NCBI RefSeq assembly: GCF_009909145.1
Contig: NZ_JAAAPJ010000005.1
Span: 248,001-312,000, forward strand
From: Corallococcus silvisoli
GTDB taxonomy: Bacteria; Myxococcota; Myxococcia; Myxococcales; Myxococcaceae
DNA length: 64,000 nt
Direction: 5' to 3'
Shown: positions 46,201 through 54,863 of the stretch, piece after piece
Layout of the letters: each line of letters opens with the position of its first letter
Numbering within the stretch: position 1 is the stretch's first letter
The notes under the pieces: model-generated
Told to the model about the DNA's origin: nothing
The model's database searches: none
Seen by the model: only the letters and a program-made list of their open reading frames with translations
Made by a program: the position numbers and the translations under genes

Positions 46201-47398
46201 CGCCCGGATCCAGGGTCACCGCCCCGCCCTGCGCGTCCCCGATCACCGCCGAGGCGACGCGCACCTCGCGCTGGCTCAGCGTCACCGTCGCGCGGCCCAC
46301 GCCGGACAGGCCCACGGCGAGCTGCACCAGCCGGCCGGCGGGCACCACGTCCTCGCGCGAGCGGATGACAGCGCCCCTCGCCTTCACCTCCGGCAGCGGG
46401 AAGCGCTTCCGGATGCCCGACGGCGCGTCGATGATCAGCGCGTACCGCACGCCGGCCTGGGGGGTCAGCTCGAAGCGGCCACGACCTTCGTGCTCCGAGC
46501 GCGCCCGGGCAACCACCCGACCGGTGTCCACCTCCACCACGCGGCCCACGAGGTCCGCGGGCTTGCGCGCGGGCGTGCGCGCCTCGAAGTAGACGCGCGA
46601 CGCGAGCCCCGCCACCAGGTCGCCACCCTCCGGGTACAGGGCCAGGTCCAACGTCTGGAGGAGGATGGGGATCGTCTTCGCGGCCGACTCCACCACGCCC
46701 CCATCCTCGATGGTGAAGGCCAGCGTGCCCTCGCCGCGCGCCATCGCCGCCGGGAGCGGGAAGCGCACCGTGCAGCGTCCCTTCCCGTCCACCGTGCACG
46801 GCACCTGCGCCACGGTCGCACCATCCACGAGGGCGGTGGCCGTCACCTTCGCGCCCTCGGGCACGCCGCCCTCCGCGCGCTTCACGTCCAGCGTGGCGGT
46901 GACGGTGTCACCCGGCCCATAGCCATCCCGGAGGAACTCAATCTGGGACTTGAGCCGTGGGGCCCGGTAGGCGCGCACGTCGAACTTCCGTTCCGCGGGG
47001 GCCGAGCCCGTCCATGGGTAGGTGACGCGCAGGGTGTACTCGCCGCCGGGCTGACCGGCGGGGATGGGCCAGGCGTATCCCCAGACGGCGTCCGAAGTGG
47101 AGACCGCGCTGGTGGTGACGACGTCCCCCTTGGGCCCCCGAACCTCCAACTGCGCCTGGAGCGAGCCCGCGTACGGCTTGCGGCTCAGGGCCTCCAGGAC
47201 GAGGCCTCGCACCAGGACCTGCTCTCCCGGCCGGTAGAGCGGCTTGTCGGTGGTGACATGGGTCAGATACCGGTCCGCCCCGCCAAGAGAGCGCGTGGTG
47301 GCCCGGGCCGCGAGGACGCGGGGCGACAGCAACACGAGGAGGGCGGTGAACCCCAGGGATAGGAGCGCGCGCGAGGCACGCGGGACGTGGAGGGCCAT
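43232..47398 (-). CDS. Bacterial alpha-2-macroglobulin
   Basis: 1388 residues from ATG 47398. A signal peptide ends near SPRVLAARA, and there is no lipobox cysteine. The MG1/MG2 entry motif TDKPLYRPGEQVLVRG is followed by beta-rich macroglobulin domains, an Ala/Pro/Glu-rich stretch (about 590-680, likely the bait region), and a thioester domain with C913-F-E-Q916 in EPSGCFEQTSSTTYP. The Cys and Gln that form the internal thioester are kept; Phe replaces the usual Gly. Such proteins trap attacking proteases in the periplasm. E. coli YfhM is paired with PbpC, but no penicillin-binding protein gene is adjacent here. Confidence 0.93.
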   Translation of the reverse strand: MALHVPRASRALLSLGFTALLVLLSPRVLAARATTRSLGGADRYLTHVTTDKPLYRPGEQVLVRGLVLEALSRKPYAGSLQAQLEVRGPKGDVVTTSAVSTSDAVWGYAWPIPAGQPGGEYTLRVTYPWTGSAPAERKFDVRAYRAPRLKSQIEFLRDGYGPGDTVTATLDVKRAEGGVPEGAKVTATALVDGATVAQVPCTVDGKGRCTVRFPLPAAMARGEGTLAFTIEDGGVVESAAKTIPILLQTLDLALYPEGGDLVAGLASRVYFEARTPARKPADLVGRVVEVDTGRVVARARSEHEGRGRFELTPQAGVRYALIIDAPSGIRKRFPLPEVKARGAVIRSREDVVPAGRLVQLAVGLSGVGRATVTLSQREVRVASAVIGDAQGGAVTLDPGEADGVLVATVWDHDGRPLAERLVFRQPAKEVTVELKADRERYVPGGPVQLTARTTRDGRPVSALLMLTVTDDAVLELQEKRDQAPQLPVMVLLEPEVKELADAQLYLDAKNPKSKLAVDLLLGTQGWRRFALTDTQGFLARQGDAALRVLAVRWPQEPVPTSRPSTRGGGRVAAFNGPRLAPALGQVMEARSAKAADEDAMEAAMGEGAARPVADAFLGVAPVAAPTPDAAPEAAAAAPPARMLQEKEEAPREELARRAKRDMRFADKSHPLRQWVYLREFAHAVRPNRKAGDRVDFAETLYWNAGVRTDARTGEARVSFAMSDSVTTFKAFAGAVGGDGALGSAVAQLESVQPFYAEPKLPLEVTSGDVVRLPVALVNGTEARLGGAGVALELKGDVKVAGGHTVDLAALERGRQLFSLEIGHEARPVDVKLTARAGEYTDVVTRTLSIKPRGFPGRVSFGGLLSSKGPASHPVVLPESVVPGSVRTSIAVYPGPLANMTESLARLIQEPSGCFEQTSSTTYPMTMAQQYFQTHTGVNPELVASAREKLERGYQRLMGYETSEKGFEWFGQNPGHEALTAFGLLHFTDMRQVREVDTAMLERTREWLLQQRDGQGGFNRKRRALHVWVEDADTSNAYILWTLLESASQPAAQAKELSREVASLKAAAAKSTNNYVVALAANALALAGDTAEARALMGRLASSQGTDGAVGGATQSIVGSEGATLKIETTALATLAWMREPSYVGNVERAMKFLAESSEGGRYGATQSTVLALRAIIAYDKARALKLTPGTVSVYVDGRRVGEPVRFDGSAQEAIKLPDVSALLGPGSRRVELRMEDGAELPYSVEVTYSALVPDSSKETRVALEVSLAKTDLTEGEPTEARVVVANRTGQRLPTAVAIFGVPGGLEVRHDQLKELVKRQVVDAYEVLGRDVVLYWRGMEPRQRIDVPLSLVAAVPGTYTGPASRAYLYYADEHKTWSEGVKVSIAPKP

Positions 47399-47533
47399 GG
47401 CGTCACTCAACGGGCGAGCGCGCCAGAAGTTCTGGGCTCCCGGCCGGAACCTCCTGGCGCCCGCGGACGCGCCGTCCCGGGCCTCCCACCCGCGAGAGAA
47501 TGGGCGACGCCGCGACCTCCAGCGTCGGCCTGC

Positions 47534-48448
47534 TCATCCATGAGGGGTCGCGCGCAGCGCCGCGAGGAACTGCTGCACGACCGGCGAGCCCGCCCGGCCG
47601 TCGTACACGAATTCGACGTCGAAGCGGCCGTCGAGCTCGTCAAGCGCGACCAGCCGCACCGTACGCGGGCACGTGGGTGCGATGCTCTCCGGCACGAACG
47701 CGTAGCCCATTCCTGCCGCGACGAGTCCGATAAGCGTCGGGATGTCGCGGCCGACCTGCGCGATGCGCGGCGTGAAGCCTGCCCGCCGGCACTGCTCGAA
47801 CAAGAACCGGTGATGCGCGGCGGACCGGAGCGGGTCGAACCAGATGAACGGCGCGCCCGCGAGTTCGGCCAGCTGGCGAGGCGCGCGGAAGCGGCGGCCC
47901 GGCGTGGACAACATCGCGAGCACGAATCGGTCGCGCAGCAGCCGCATGCCTGACAGATGCGGCGCCTCGTCCTGTCGCCACGCCATGATTCCGCCATCGA
48001 GCTCGCCGCGTGAGATCGCGGCCGCCTGCTCGGCTGACAGCATTGGCGTGATCGACAGCATGACGTCCGGACAGGTGCTCCGGAAGGCCTTGAGGATGTT
48101 CGACACCATCGGCAACGGGAAGTAGTTCGGCAGCACGCCGAGACGCAGCTCACCGAGTTGGCCGGCCGCGCTGCGCAGCGCTCGTTCTCGGCTGCCCTGA
48201 AGTTCGGTCAGCAGGCGCGTCGCGTCCCGCAGGAAGCTCGCGCCAGCCGCCGTGAGGACGACGCCCGTCGAGCGGCGGATGAGGAGCGGCGTGCCGACCG
48301 CGTCCTCGAGCTCGCGGATCTGCCGGGAGAGCGCGGGTTGAACAATCCCGACCGCGCGGGCGCCGGCCATCATGCTCCCGGCCTCCGCGACCGCCACGAA
48401 GTAGCGCAGATGGCGCAGTTCGACCTGTCGCATCCGGTTCGTGTCCAT
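47534..48448 (-). CDS. LysR-family transcriptional regulator
   Basis: About 304 residues from ATG 48448; ATG 48433 is equally possible and starts MRQVELRHLRYFVAV. The helix-turn-helix is AVGIVQPALSRQIRELEDAVG. The effector domain is of the type seen with small-molecule catabolism regulators (LGVLPNYFPLPMVS; GMGYAFVPESIA). It is divergent from a PLP-dependent dehydratase gene, which is its likely target. A tact-ggag-agta element lies in the shared upstream region near 48484-48495. Confidence 0.9.
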   Translation of the reverse strand: MDTNRMRQVELRHLRYFVAVAEAGSMMAGARAVGIVQPALSRQIRELEDAVGTPLLIRRSTGVVLTAAGASFLRDATRLLTELQGSRERALRSAAGQLGELRLGVLPNYFPLPMVSNILKAFRSTCPDVMLSITPMLSAEQAAAISRGELDGGIMAWRQDEAPHLSGMRLLRDRFVLAMLSTPGRRFRAPRQLAELAGAPFIWFDPLRSAAHHRFLFEQCRRAGFTPRIAQVGRDIPTLIGLVAAGMGYAFVPESIAPTCPRTVRLVALDELDGRFDVEFVYDGRAGSPVVQQFLAALRATPHG

Positions 48449-48575
48449 TCCGTCGATATACCTGAAAGGCATGACAGGCCGTACTGGAGAGTATTGGAAA
48501 GCATGAGGCGCCAAGCCTAGGTTTCCCAGCATCACGGCCACCGCCCGCGTGTCGCGGACGTCCGTCGCACTTCCG

Positions 48576-49496
48576 ATGCCACTCCATATCCAGACTCCCT
48601 ACATCCGTTCGCAAGCGGCATCCCGCCGACTCGGCAAGGACGTCCTCTTCAAGTTCGAGGCGATGCAGCCGTCCGGCTCGTTCAAGCTGCGCGGCGTCGG
48701 CGCGGTATGTGAGGCGCGGCGCGCGGCCGGCGCCCGACGTTTCGTGTCGTCGTCGGGCGGGAACGCTGGGATCGCGGTCGCCTATTCGGGGCGCGAACTC
48801 GGCGTGCCAGTGCTCGTCGTTGTTCCGGAGAGCACGTCCGCGCGCGCCCGCGACCTGATCCGTCTCGAGGGCGCGGAGTTGATCGTCCACGGCGCGTCCT
48901 GGGCAGAGGCGAACACGTTCGCGCGCTCCGTGAGCGGCCCGGATGACGCGTTCGTGCATCCCTTCGACGATCCTGAGCTGTGGCAGGGCCATTCAACGAT
49001 GGTCGACGAAATGGCGGCAGCCGGGCCGAAGCCAGACGCGGTCGTGCTGGCGGTTGGCGGCGGCGGCTTGCTGTGCGGCGTTCTCGAAGGGCTGGCTCGC
49101 AACGGCTGGCGCGATGTGCCGGTGGTCGCGGCCGAGACCCAGGGCGCGGACTGCTATGCGCGTTCAATCGCGCAGGGGCGGTCCGTCGAACTGCCTGCGA
49201 TTACGAGCATCGCCACGTCGCTCGGGGCGAAGCGTCCTTGCGACGCGGCGCTTGAGTGGGCGACGCGTCATGCTGTCGAGAACATCGTTGTCTCCGATGC
49301 GGCGGCAGTGGCCGCCTCGCTGCGGTTTCTCGACGAGCACCGGATCCTGGTGGAGCCCGCCTGCGGGGCCGCGCTGGCCGCGCTCGACGCGGACTCGTCG
49401 GTCCTTGCCGCCGCGTCACGCATCGCGGTGATCGTCTGCGGTGGCGTCACGGCCACGGTGGAGCGGCTGCAGGCTTTGCACAGCCAGGAGCGCTGA
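48576..49496 (+). CDS. PLP-dependent serine/threonine dehydratase-like enzyme
   Basis: 306 residues from ATG 48576; a GTG at 48549 would add nine. It is a fold-type II PLP enzyme: SGSFKLRG holds the cofactor lysine (K37), SSGGNAGIA binds the carboxylate, and VGGGGLLCG is the phosphate-binding glycine loop. This fits L-serine/threonine dehydratases, which make pyruvate or 2-oxobutyrate and ammonia. Serine racemase and related ammonia-lyases share the motifs. There is no C-terminal ACT domain, so feedback by isoleucine is not expected. The divergent LysR gene suggests substrate-induced catabolism. Confidence 0.85.
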   Translation: MPLHIQTPYIRSQAASRRLGKDVLFKFEAMQPSGSFKLRGVGAVCEARRAAGARRFVSSSGGNAGIAVAYSGRELGVPVLVVVPESTSARARDLIRLEGAELIVHGASWAEANTFARSVSGPDDAFVHPFDDPELWQGHSTMVDEMAAAGPKPDAVVLAVGGGGLLCGVLEGLARNGWRDVPVVAAETQGADCYARSIAQGRSVELPAITSIATSLGAKRPCDAALEWATRHAVENIVVSDAAAVAASLRFLDEHRILVEPACGAALAALDADSSVLAAASRIAVIVCGGVTATVERLQALHSQER

Positions 49497-49790
49497 CCTC
49501 GCCCGTGCCAGCTTCGACCCGCCAGGTCATCGCGCGCTTCGCCGCCGGAGCCCGCAGAATCCACCCGAGGCGGGAATGCAAAAACTCCAGAACAAACCCA
49601 ATTACAAGCCGACCAATGATACCGAGCATTGGTGACGCGTGGCGCCCCGTGAACCCAGCGAAAGCCGTCTCATGGTCATGGGCCCCCGCGGCCTCGCGGA
49701 GAGCCGGGCCCGCTGAAGACGATGAGACAGTGATACACGGAGTGCGGTGCTCTTGGTCCCTTGCGACAAAGAGGTCTAGTTTGACGACCC

Positions 49791-50720
49791 ATGTCCTCTG
49801 GAAGCTTGATGCCGCGTCGCCGTCTTGGAATCACCGTGGTGCCCGCCCTGCTGTGCCTGCTCGTGAGCTCGGTGGCTTGGGGCCAGGCGACGCGCACCTG
49901 GATCTCCGGTGTGGGAGATGACGCGAACCCGTGCAGCCGCACCGCTCCTTGCAAGACCTTCGCGGGCGCCATCAGCAAGACGGCGACGGGCGGGGAGCTC
50001 GACGCGATGGATCCCGGCGGCTTCGGCGCGCTGACCATCACCAAGTCCATCACCGTCGATGGCGGCCCGAATGCCGGCGGCATCCTGAACGCGGGGACCC
50101 ACGGCATCGTCGTGAACGCGCCTGGCGCGGTCGTGATCCTGCGCAACCTCACGATCCAGGGGACAGGGACCGGGCTGGATGGCATCCGGATCATGGCCGC
50201 GAGCCAGGTCCACATCGAGGGATGCACGCTGATGGGCTTCACCGGCTCTGGCATCCACGTCCTGGCCGATGCAGGCGCACCGAAGCTCTTCGTGCGGAAC
50301 ACGAGCATCAACGGCGCGTCCTCCAAGCCGCCCGCGGTGCCCACCGACACCACGGCGGGCATCCAGGTCGAGAGCGGAACGGCGATGATCGACCACGGCC
50401 AGATCATCGCGGCGATCACCGGCCTCGGCGCGCTGAACGGCGCGCAGGTCACGGTCAACGACACGACCTTCGCGGGCAACTCCGCGGAAGGCGTCCATGC
50501 CTTCGGTGGGGCGACCGTCACGCTGGAGCGCGGCGTGGTGGCGCAGAACAGCACCGGCATCAAGGCGGACGCGCCCGCGCTGGTGCGCATCTCCGACGTG
50601 ATGGTGGGCCACAACACGAGCAAGGGGCTGGAGGGCAACGTGGCCACCTTCGGCAACAACCGCATCGCCGCTGGCAACGGCATCGACGGTACCCCCTCCA
50701 CCACCCTCCCCCAGAACTGA
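49791..50720 (+). CDS. Secreted right-handed beta-helix protein
   Basis: 309 residues. A signal peptide ends at SSVAWGQ. The mature start ATRTWISGVGDDANPCSRTA leads into repeated beta-helix coils with the pectate-lyase-type ladder (VVILRNLTIQ, VHIEGCTLMG, VTVNDTTFAG). No catalytic carbohydrate motif can be assigned. The first about 65 mature residues are nearly identical to those of the next gene, so the two are tandem paralogues. This copy has no sorting tail and should be released. The 294-bp region before it is less GC-rich and holds no gene that I can support. Confidence 0.85.
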   Translation: MSSGSLMPRRRLGITVVPALLCLLVSSVAWGQATRTWISGVGDDANPCSRTAPCKTFAGAISKTATGGELDAMDPGGFGALTITKSITVDGGPNAGGILNAGTHGIVVNAPGAVVILRNLTIQGTGTGLDGIRIMAASQVHIEGCTLMGFTGSGIHVLADAGAPKLFVRNTSINGASSKPPAVPTDTTAGIQVESGTAMIDHGQIIAAITGLGALNGAQVTVNDTTFAGNSAEGVHAFGGATVTLERGVVAQNSTGIKADAPALVRISDVMVGHNTSKGLEGNVATFGNNRIAAGNGIDGTPSTTLPQN

Positions 50721-50727
50721 GCGCGCG

Positions 50728-52596
50728 ATGTCCGCTGCCCTGCGCCGCGCCTTCCTCGCGCTCCTCCTCTGCGCTTCACTTCCCGCGTTCGCCCAGGCGA
50801 CGCGCACCTGGGTCTCCGGCGTGGGGGACGACGCGAACCCCTGCAGCCGCACCGCCCCCTGCAAGACCTTCGCGGGCGCCTTCGCCAAGACCGCCACGGG
50901 CGGAGAGATTGACGCCCTGGACATGGGCGGCTTTGGCGCCCTGACCATCACCCGGGCCATCACCATCGACGGAGGTCCGAATGCCGGTGGGGTGGCCGCC
51001 GCCGGGACCCCGGGCTTCACCATCAACGCGGGCCCGCAGGACGTGGTCATCCTGCGCCGGCTCAACATCGTCGGCGTCACGCCCACCCCCAACTCCGTGG
51101 GCATCCAGTTCAACAGCGGACGCGCGCTGCACGTGGAGCGCTCCCAGATCCACGGCTTCCAGTCGGACGGCATCCGGTTCTCGCCCGCGGCGGAGGGCCA
51201 GCTCTTCCTCGATGGCGTGAAGGTCTTCGCCAACGGAGGGGCCGGGGTCCGGGTCGGCTCGACGGGGGCCCTCGCCACGGCCTTCGTCACCCACTCCACC
51301 CTGTCTGGGAACCAGCGCGGGCTCGAGCTCGGCGCGGGCGCCCTGGCCACCGTCCATGACCTTACGGCCTCCGGCAACACCGAGGCGGGCATCTGGATGC
51401 GGACGGAGTCAGGCGAGCACGCGGAGCTCAACGTGGAGCAGGCCCGGCTCGCGAACAACGGCGTGGGGCTGCAGGCGGCCTCGGTGGGCAGCGGCAGCCG
51501 CGCGCTCATCCGCCTGTCGAAGGCGGCCGTGTCCTCCAATGTCCTGGCCACCACGCGGCTGGTCGGCACGGGCACCATCCTGTCTTTCGGCAACAACCGG
51601 ATGGCGGGCGGCTCCACCCTGGCCTGCCCCGCGGGGACGCTGTCGCTGGAGCCCTTCGCGCTGACGACCACCGAGCGCGGCAGCACCTTCGCGCCCGTGG
51701 AGTTCTCGGTGCTGGGCGCCCTGGGCAGCGCCAGCTTCGCGGTCTCGGGGGCGCTTCCGCGCGGCCTCTCAATGGAAGGCGGCATCCTCGCCGGCATCCC
51801 CGAGGAGGGCGGCGACTATCCCCTCACGCTGAGCGTCACGGACGGCAACGGGTGCACCGTGTCGCGGAGCACCTCCCTGACCGTCACCTGCCAGCCCGCC
51901 GTGCTCGAGCCCGTCAGCATTCCCTCGGGGACCACGGGCCAGCCCTACACCGCGCCCGCCTTCACCCACTCCGGTGGGGTCGGCGTCAGCACCTTCAACC
52001 TCGACGGTGCGCTGCCCATCGGGCTGGAGTTCAAGGACGGCGCGCTCGTGGGAATGCCCACGGAGTATGGTTCCTTCCCCCTCACCGTGACCGCCACGGA
52101 CCCGGGCCGCTGCTCCGTGAGCGGTGCCTTCACCCTGGAGGTCGCACGCGCGGCCGACTTCCAGGAGACCCAGACCCAGCTCACGGCCTCGGCCAATCCC
52201 GCCCACGCCGGTGAACCCATCACCCTCACGGTCCGGGTCACGGGGGGACAAGGCGAGCCGTCGGGCACGGCGACCCTCCTGGATGGCGACACCGTCCTCG
52301 CGAAAGTCGCGATCCAGGGGCGCGAAGCACGCCATACCCTCACGAGCCTCGAGTCAGGACACTACGTCCTGAGCGCGGTCTACAGCGGCGACACGCGCTT
52401 CGGTGGCAGCAGGGCGACGCCGCTGGCCCTGGAGGTGCTCCCGAAGACGCCACCGGTCGTGACTCCCGAGGACCCCGCGGTCGTGACTCCCGAAGACAAG
52501 GGTTGTGGCTGCAGCGAGTCGGGGGCCTCTGGGGGAAGCGCGCTGCTGCTGCTCGCATGGGCCATCGGGCGCCGCCGCAGGCCCTCCGCCGCGTGA
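50728..52596 (+). CDS. Beta-helix protein with Ig-like domains and a MYXO-CTERM-type surface signal
   Basis: 622 residues, 7 bp after its paralogue. A signal peptide ends at LPAFAQ. Residues about 24-305 are a right-handed beta-helix. Next come two putative-Ig (He_PIG-type) repeats (FSVLGALGSASFAVSGALPRGLSMEGG; HSGGVGVSTFNLDGALPIGLEF) and one Ig-like domain about 475-560 (TQLTASANPAHAGEPITLTV). The tail has GCGC, a hydrophobic helix (SALLLLAWAIG) and RRRR, which fits a MYXO-CTERM signal. It should therefore be anchored at the cell surface. VVTPED occurs twice just before the tail. The ligand is unknown; adhesion is plausible. Confidence 0.88.
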   Translation: MSAALRRAFLALLLCASLPAFAQATRTWVSGVGDDANPCSRTAPCKTFAGAFAKTATGGEIDALDMGGFGALTITRAITIDGGPNAGGVAAAGTPGFTINAGPQDVVILRRLNIVGVTPTPNSVGIQFNSGRALHVERSQIHGFQSDGIRFSPAAEGQLFLDGVKVFANGGAGVRVGSTGALATAFVTHSTLSGNQRGLELGAGALATVHDLTASGNTEAGIWMRTESGEHAELNVEQARLANNGVGLQAASVGSGSRALIRLSKAAVSSNVLATTRLVGTGTILSFGNNRMAGGSTLACPAGTLSLEPFALTTTERGSTFAPVEFSVLGALGSASFAVSGALPRGLSMEGGILAGIPEEGGDYPLTLSVTDGNGCTVSRSTSLTVTCQPAVLEPVSIPSGTTGQPYTAPAFTHSGGVGVSTFNLDGALPIGLEFKDGALVGMPTEYGSFPLTVTATDPGRCSVSGAFTLEVARAADFQETQTQLTASANPAHAGEPITLTVRVTGGQGEPSGTATLLDGDTVLAKVAIQGREARHTLTSLESGHYVLSAVYSGDTRFGGSRATPLALEVLPKTPPVVTPEDPAVVTPEDKGCGCSESGASGGSALLLLAWAIGRRRRPSAA

Positions 52597-52606
52597 TGGC
52601 GTTGCT

Positions 52607-52634
52607 GCTTCGGGGATGAGGTCGTCCCCGAAGC
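52607..52634 (+). terminator. Hairpin after the beta-helix/MYXO-CTERM gene
   Basis: gcttcgggga (52607-52616) pairs perfectly with tccccgaagc (52625-52634) around an 8-nt loop, 10 bp after the stop. No T-run follows. It should end the two-gene beta-helix transcript. Confidence 0.65.
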
Positions 52635-52797
52635 ACCGAGGGCACCACGCCCGAGCAGGCCCCTCCCCGCGACCCGAGCCCCTGCGTCGACCACGGAGTC
52701 GTGGAGACACGAGCAATACAGTCGTGTCGATCAGGACTAGTCTTTCCGTCCTCGCCGAGAAGCAATCCACGCGGCGCGACAGGGGAGCAGCCACGCG

Positions 52798-54387
52798 ATG
52801 AGAGCCAGGGCACGATGGATGGCCGCCGTTGGACTCGTGACGTCTCTGGGCGTCGCCGCGTTGCTGCATGGCGCCCTGACTCCCGAGCGCGCGTCGCCGC
52901 GAGGAGGAGATGGGGGCGAGCACCCGCTCACGGCGGTGCGGTCCACGCCCAGTCCCAGCCTGCCCGAGGTTGCGCCATCGCGAGGGGGCGCGCCGGATCC
53001 CTCGCCTGTCGAGCTCCAGGCTCCCACCATGAAGGGCCAGGGACAGGTCACCGTCCGGGTCCTCGACGCGACGGGCTCCCGGACGCTGTCTGGCGCCAGG
53101 GTCGCCATCATCCGCGAGTCCCGCATCGAATCGTGGACGGAGGCGACCACCTCGGATGACTCGGGTGCGGCCGTCTTCGCGCAGGCCCATGCGGGCCTGT
53201 TCGATGTCTGTGCCCGTGGGGCGAACCACGGCATGGCATGCGAGACGAACGTGGGACTCGTGGCGGGTGGGGAGCTCCGGGTCGAGTTGCGGCTGCCGAA
53301 GGGAGGCCACCTGGAGGGGCAGGTCTTCCTACCGGACGGGAGTCCCGCTCAGGGCGTCATGCTGCGCATCGGAGAAGACGCGGACCTGTCCGCATGGACA
53401 GACACGGAAGGACGCTACCGGCTCTCGGGCCTCTCGAGTGGGCCGCATGTCGTGACCCTCACGACCCAGGAGGGCCCTGCGTTCCCCCGGCAGGTGATGA
53501 TGGAGTCAGGGGAGGACGCGCGGCTGGATGTACGACTGGCGGGCTTCACGGACGTCAAGGTCGTTCCCATTCGCACCGGTCCGCGGAAGGGGGCCGTGGT
53601 GGACTCCGTGTATGCGGGCGCCGAGCTGAGTCGCCAGAAGGATGGGAGCTGGGCGGGCCGGGTCGAGGCGAGTGAGCGGAACATCAATCTCTATGTGTCG
53701 GGCGAGAGTGGCGGAGTCCAGGTCAGGGGCCACAAGGAGGTGACGCTGTCCCCAGGGATTCCCGCCGTCTTCCGTGTCCCTTTCGGCCCTTGGAAGCTCC
53801 CCGCTCTCATTTGGACGGACACACCGCGGCAGCGGTCACCTGGGCACTTCGAGCTGGCGGGGCATGTCGTGCTGGCGAATGGCAGACCCGCGGAGCACGT
53901 GCACCTGGTGAGGGCGAAGCCGTGGGATGGAACCGCCCGCTGCGGAAACACGCCTCCCTCCTACGAGCGCTTCCGGTTCGATGGCTCGGCGTTCGTGGTG
54001 CCCTTCCAGGAAGGAGAGGCAACGCTGTACGCGTGGACCGAGGATGGGCAGGCCGGCAGCGTCACCGTCACGGGCACCCAGAATGGCCGCGTCGAAGCGA
54101 ACATCGTCCTGAAGAACACCGGGGGCATCACAGGGACCGTCGACGCCACGACCTTGAAGCCAGAGGATGTGGCCGGGGGACTGATCAGCCTGGACGACCG
54201 CGGGCCTCCGCCCACGCAGGTCGTCCACCCCGACGGCCGCTTCTTCGTCGCGGGGCTCGAGCCAGGGGAGCACTCCATGCGTGTCGAGTCGCGGCAGGGC
54301 GCCCCCCTCCGCGTCCTCATCACGGAGGGCAGGCTCACGAACCTGGGCAACGTGTCGCAGCCAGACCGCGCCGAATCGGGCCCTTGA
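52798..54387 (+). CDS. Exported protein with carboxypeptidase-regulatory-like repeats
   Basis: 529 residues. A basic N-terminus and hydrophobic segment (WMAAVGLVTSLGVAALL) are followed by a Pro/Ser-rich linker and several small beta-sandwich repeats of the carboxypeptidase-regulatory-like type. Examples are LEGQVFLPDGSPAQGVMLRI...TDTEGRYRLSGLSSG, ELAGHVVLANGRPAEHVHLV, and ITGTVDATTLKPEDVAGG...PDGRFFVAGLEPG. No enzyme motif is visible. The protein is probably held at or near the cell surface. It has its own 200-bp upstream region after the beta-helix gene hairpin. Confidence 0.8.
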   Translation: MRARARWMAAVGLVTSLGVAALLHGALTPERASPRGGDGGEHPLTAVRSTPSPSLPEVAPSRGGAPDPSPVELQAPTMKGQGQVTVRVLDATGSRTLSGARVAIIRESRIESWTEATTSDDSGAAVFAQAHAGLFDVCARGANHGMACETNVGLVAGGELRVELRLPKGGHLEGQVFLPDGSPAQGVMLRIGEDADLSAWTDTEGRYRLSGLSSGPHVVTLTTQEGPAFPRQVMMESGEDARLDVRLAGFTDVKVVPIRTGPRKGAVVDSVYAGAELSRQKDGSWAGRVEASERNINLYVSGESGGVQVRGHKEVTLSPGIPAVFRVPFGPWKLPALIWTDTPRQRSPGHFELAGHVVLANGRPAEHVHLVRAKPWDGTARCGNTPPSYERFRFDGSAFVVPFQEGEATLYAWTEDGQAGSVTVTGTQNGRVEANIVLKNTGGITGTVDATTLKPEDVAGGLISLDDRGPPPTQVVHPDGRFFVAGLEPGEHSMRVESRQGAPLRVLITEGRLTNLGNVSQPDRAESGP

Positions 54388-54449
54388 GCGGGCTTCCCGG
54401 TGGACGGGGTGAGCGACGCCAGCTCAAGGCCGGAGCCGCTCAGGCGACG

Positions 54450-54785
54450 TCACAACGGCACATGGACCGCGACTCCCTCGCGGCCGGAAGCCCACTCGCG
54501 CAAGTACCGGTTGAGCTCCCCGAAGAATGACACCGTCACCAGTTCAGACACCGCGAAGAGTTCGCGGAGCAGCGAATCCACATGATTGTTATGTGTTTCG
54601 GCCGCAGCTGCGTCGACGTACTCCTCGACGATTGAGTAATGACCGGGCCGCTGCGTGACGAACCACTGGTAGCGCAGCGTTCCCGGCTCGGTCGCGGCGG
54701 CGGCTGCCAATGCCCGCGCAACCCGCAGGAACTCCGTCTCCCCGTCGGTCCGCACCCTGAATTCACAAAGCACCAGAAGGCTCAT
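54450..54785 (-). CDS. ABM-domain monooxygenase-like protein
   Basis: 111 residues, the usual size of antibiotic-biosynthesis-monooxygenase-domain proteins. A ferredoxin-like fold is suggested by LLVLCEFRVRTDGETEFLRVA, PGTLRYQWF and YSIVEEYVDAAAAETHNNH. Members include quinol monooxygenases (YgiN) that work without cofactor, as well as non-enzymatic proteins. It lies 78 bp after the stop of the next minus-strand gene and could be cotranscribed with it. There is no sign that it belongs to the PKS cluster, 20 kb away. Confidence 0.82.
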   Translation of the reverse strand: MSLLVLCEFRVRTDGETEFLRVARALAAAAATEPGTLRYQWFVTQRPGHYSIVEEYVDAAAAETHNNHVDSLLRELFAVSELVTVSFFGELNRYLREWASGREGVAVHVPL

Positions 54786-54863
54786 CCGCTTCTCTTAATC
54801 CACGAGGCCCCCGAATACACGGGGAACTCCCAATGCTGTGGTCAGCGCTGTCTCCAAGCCGGG

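Noticed and set aside
43280..47362. A 4.1-kb plus-strand open frame opposite the macroglobulin gene
   Set aside because: Shadow of the macroglobulin gene; the translation is Arg/His-rich with no motif.
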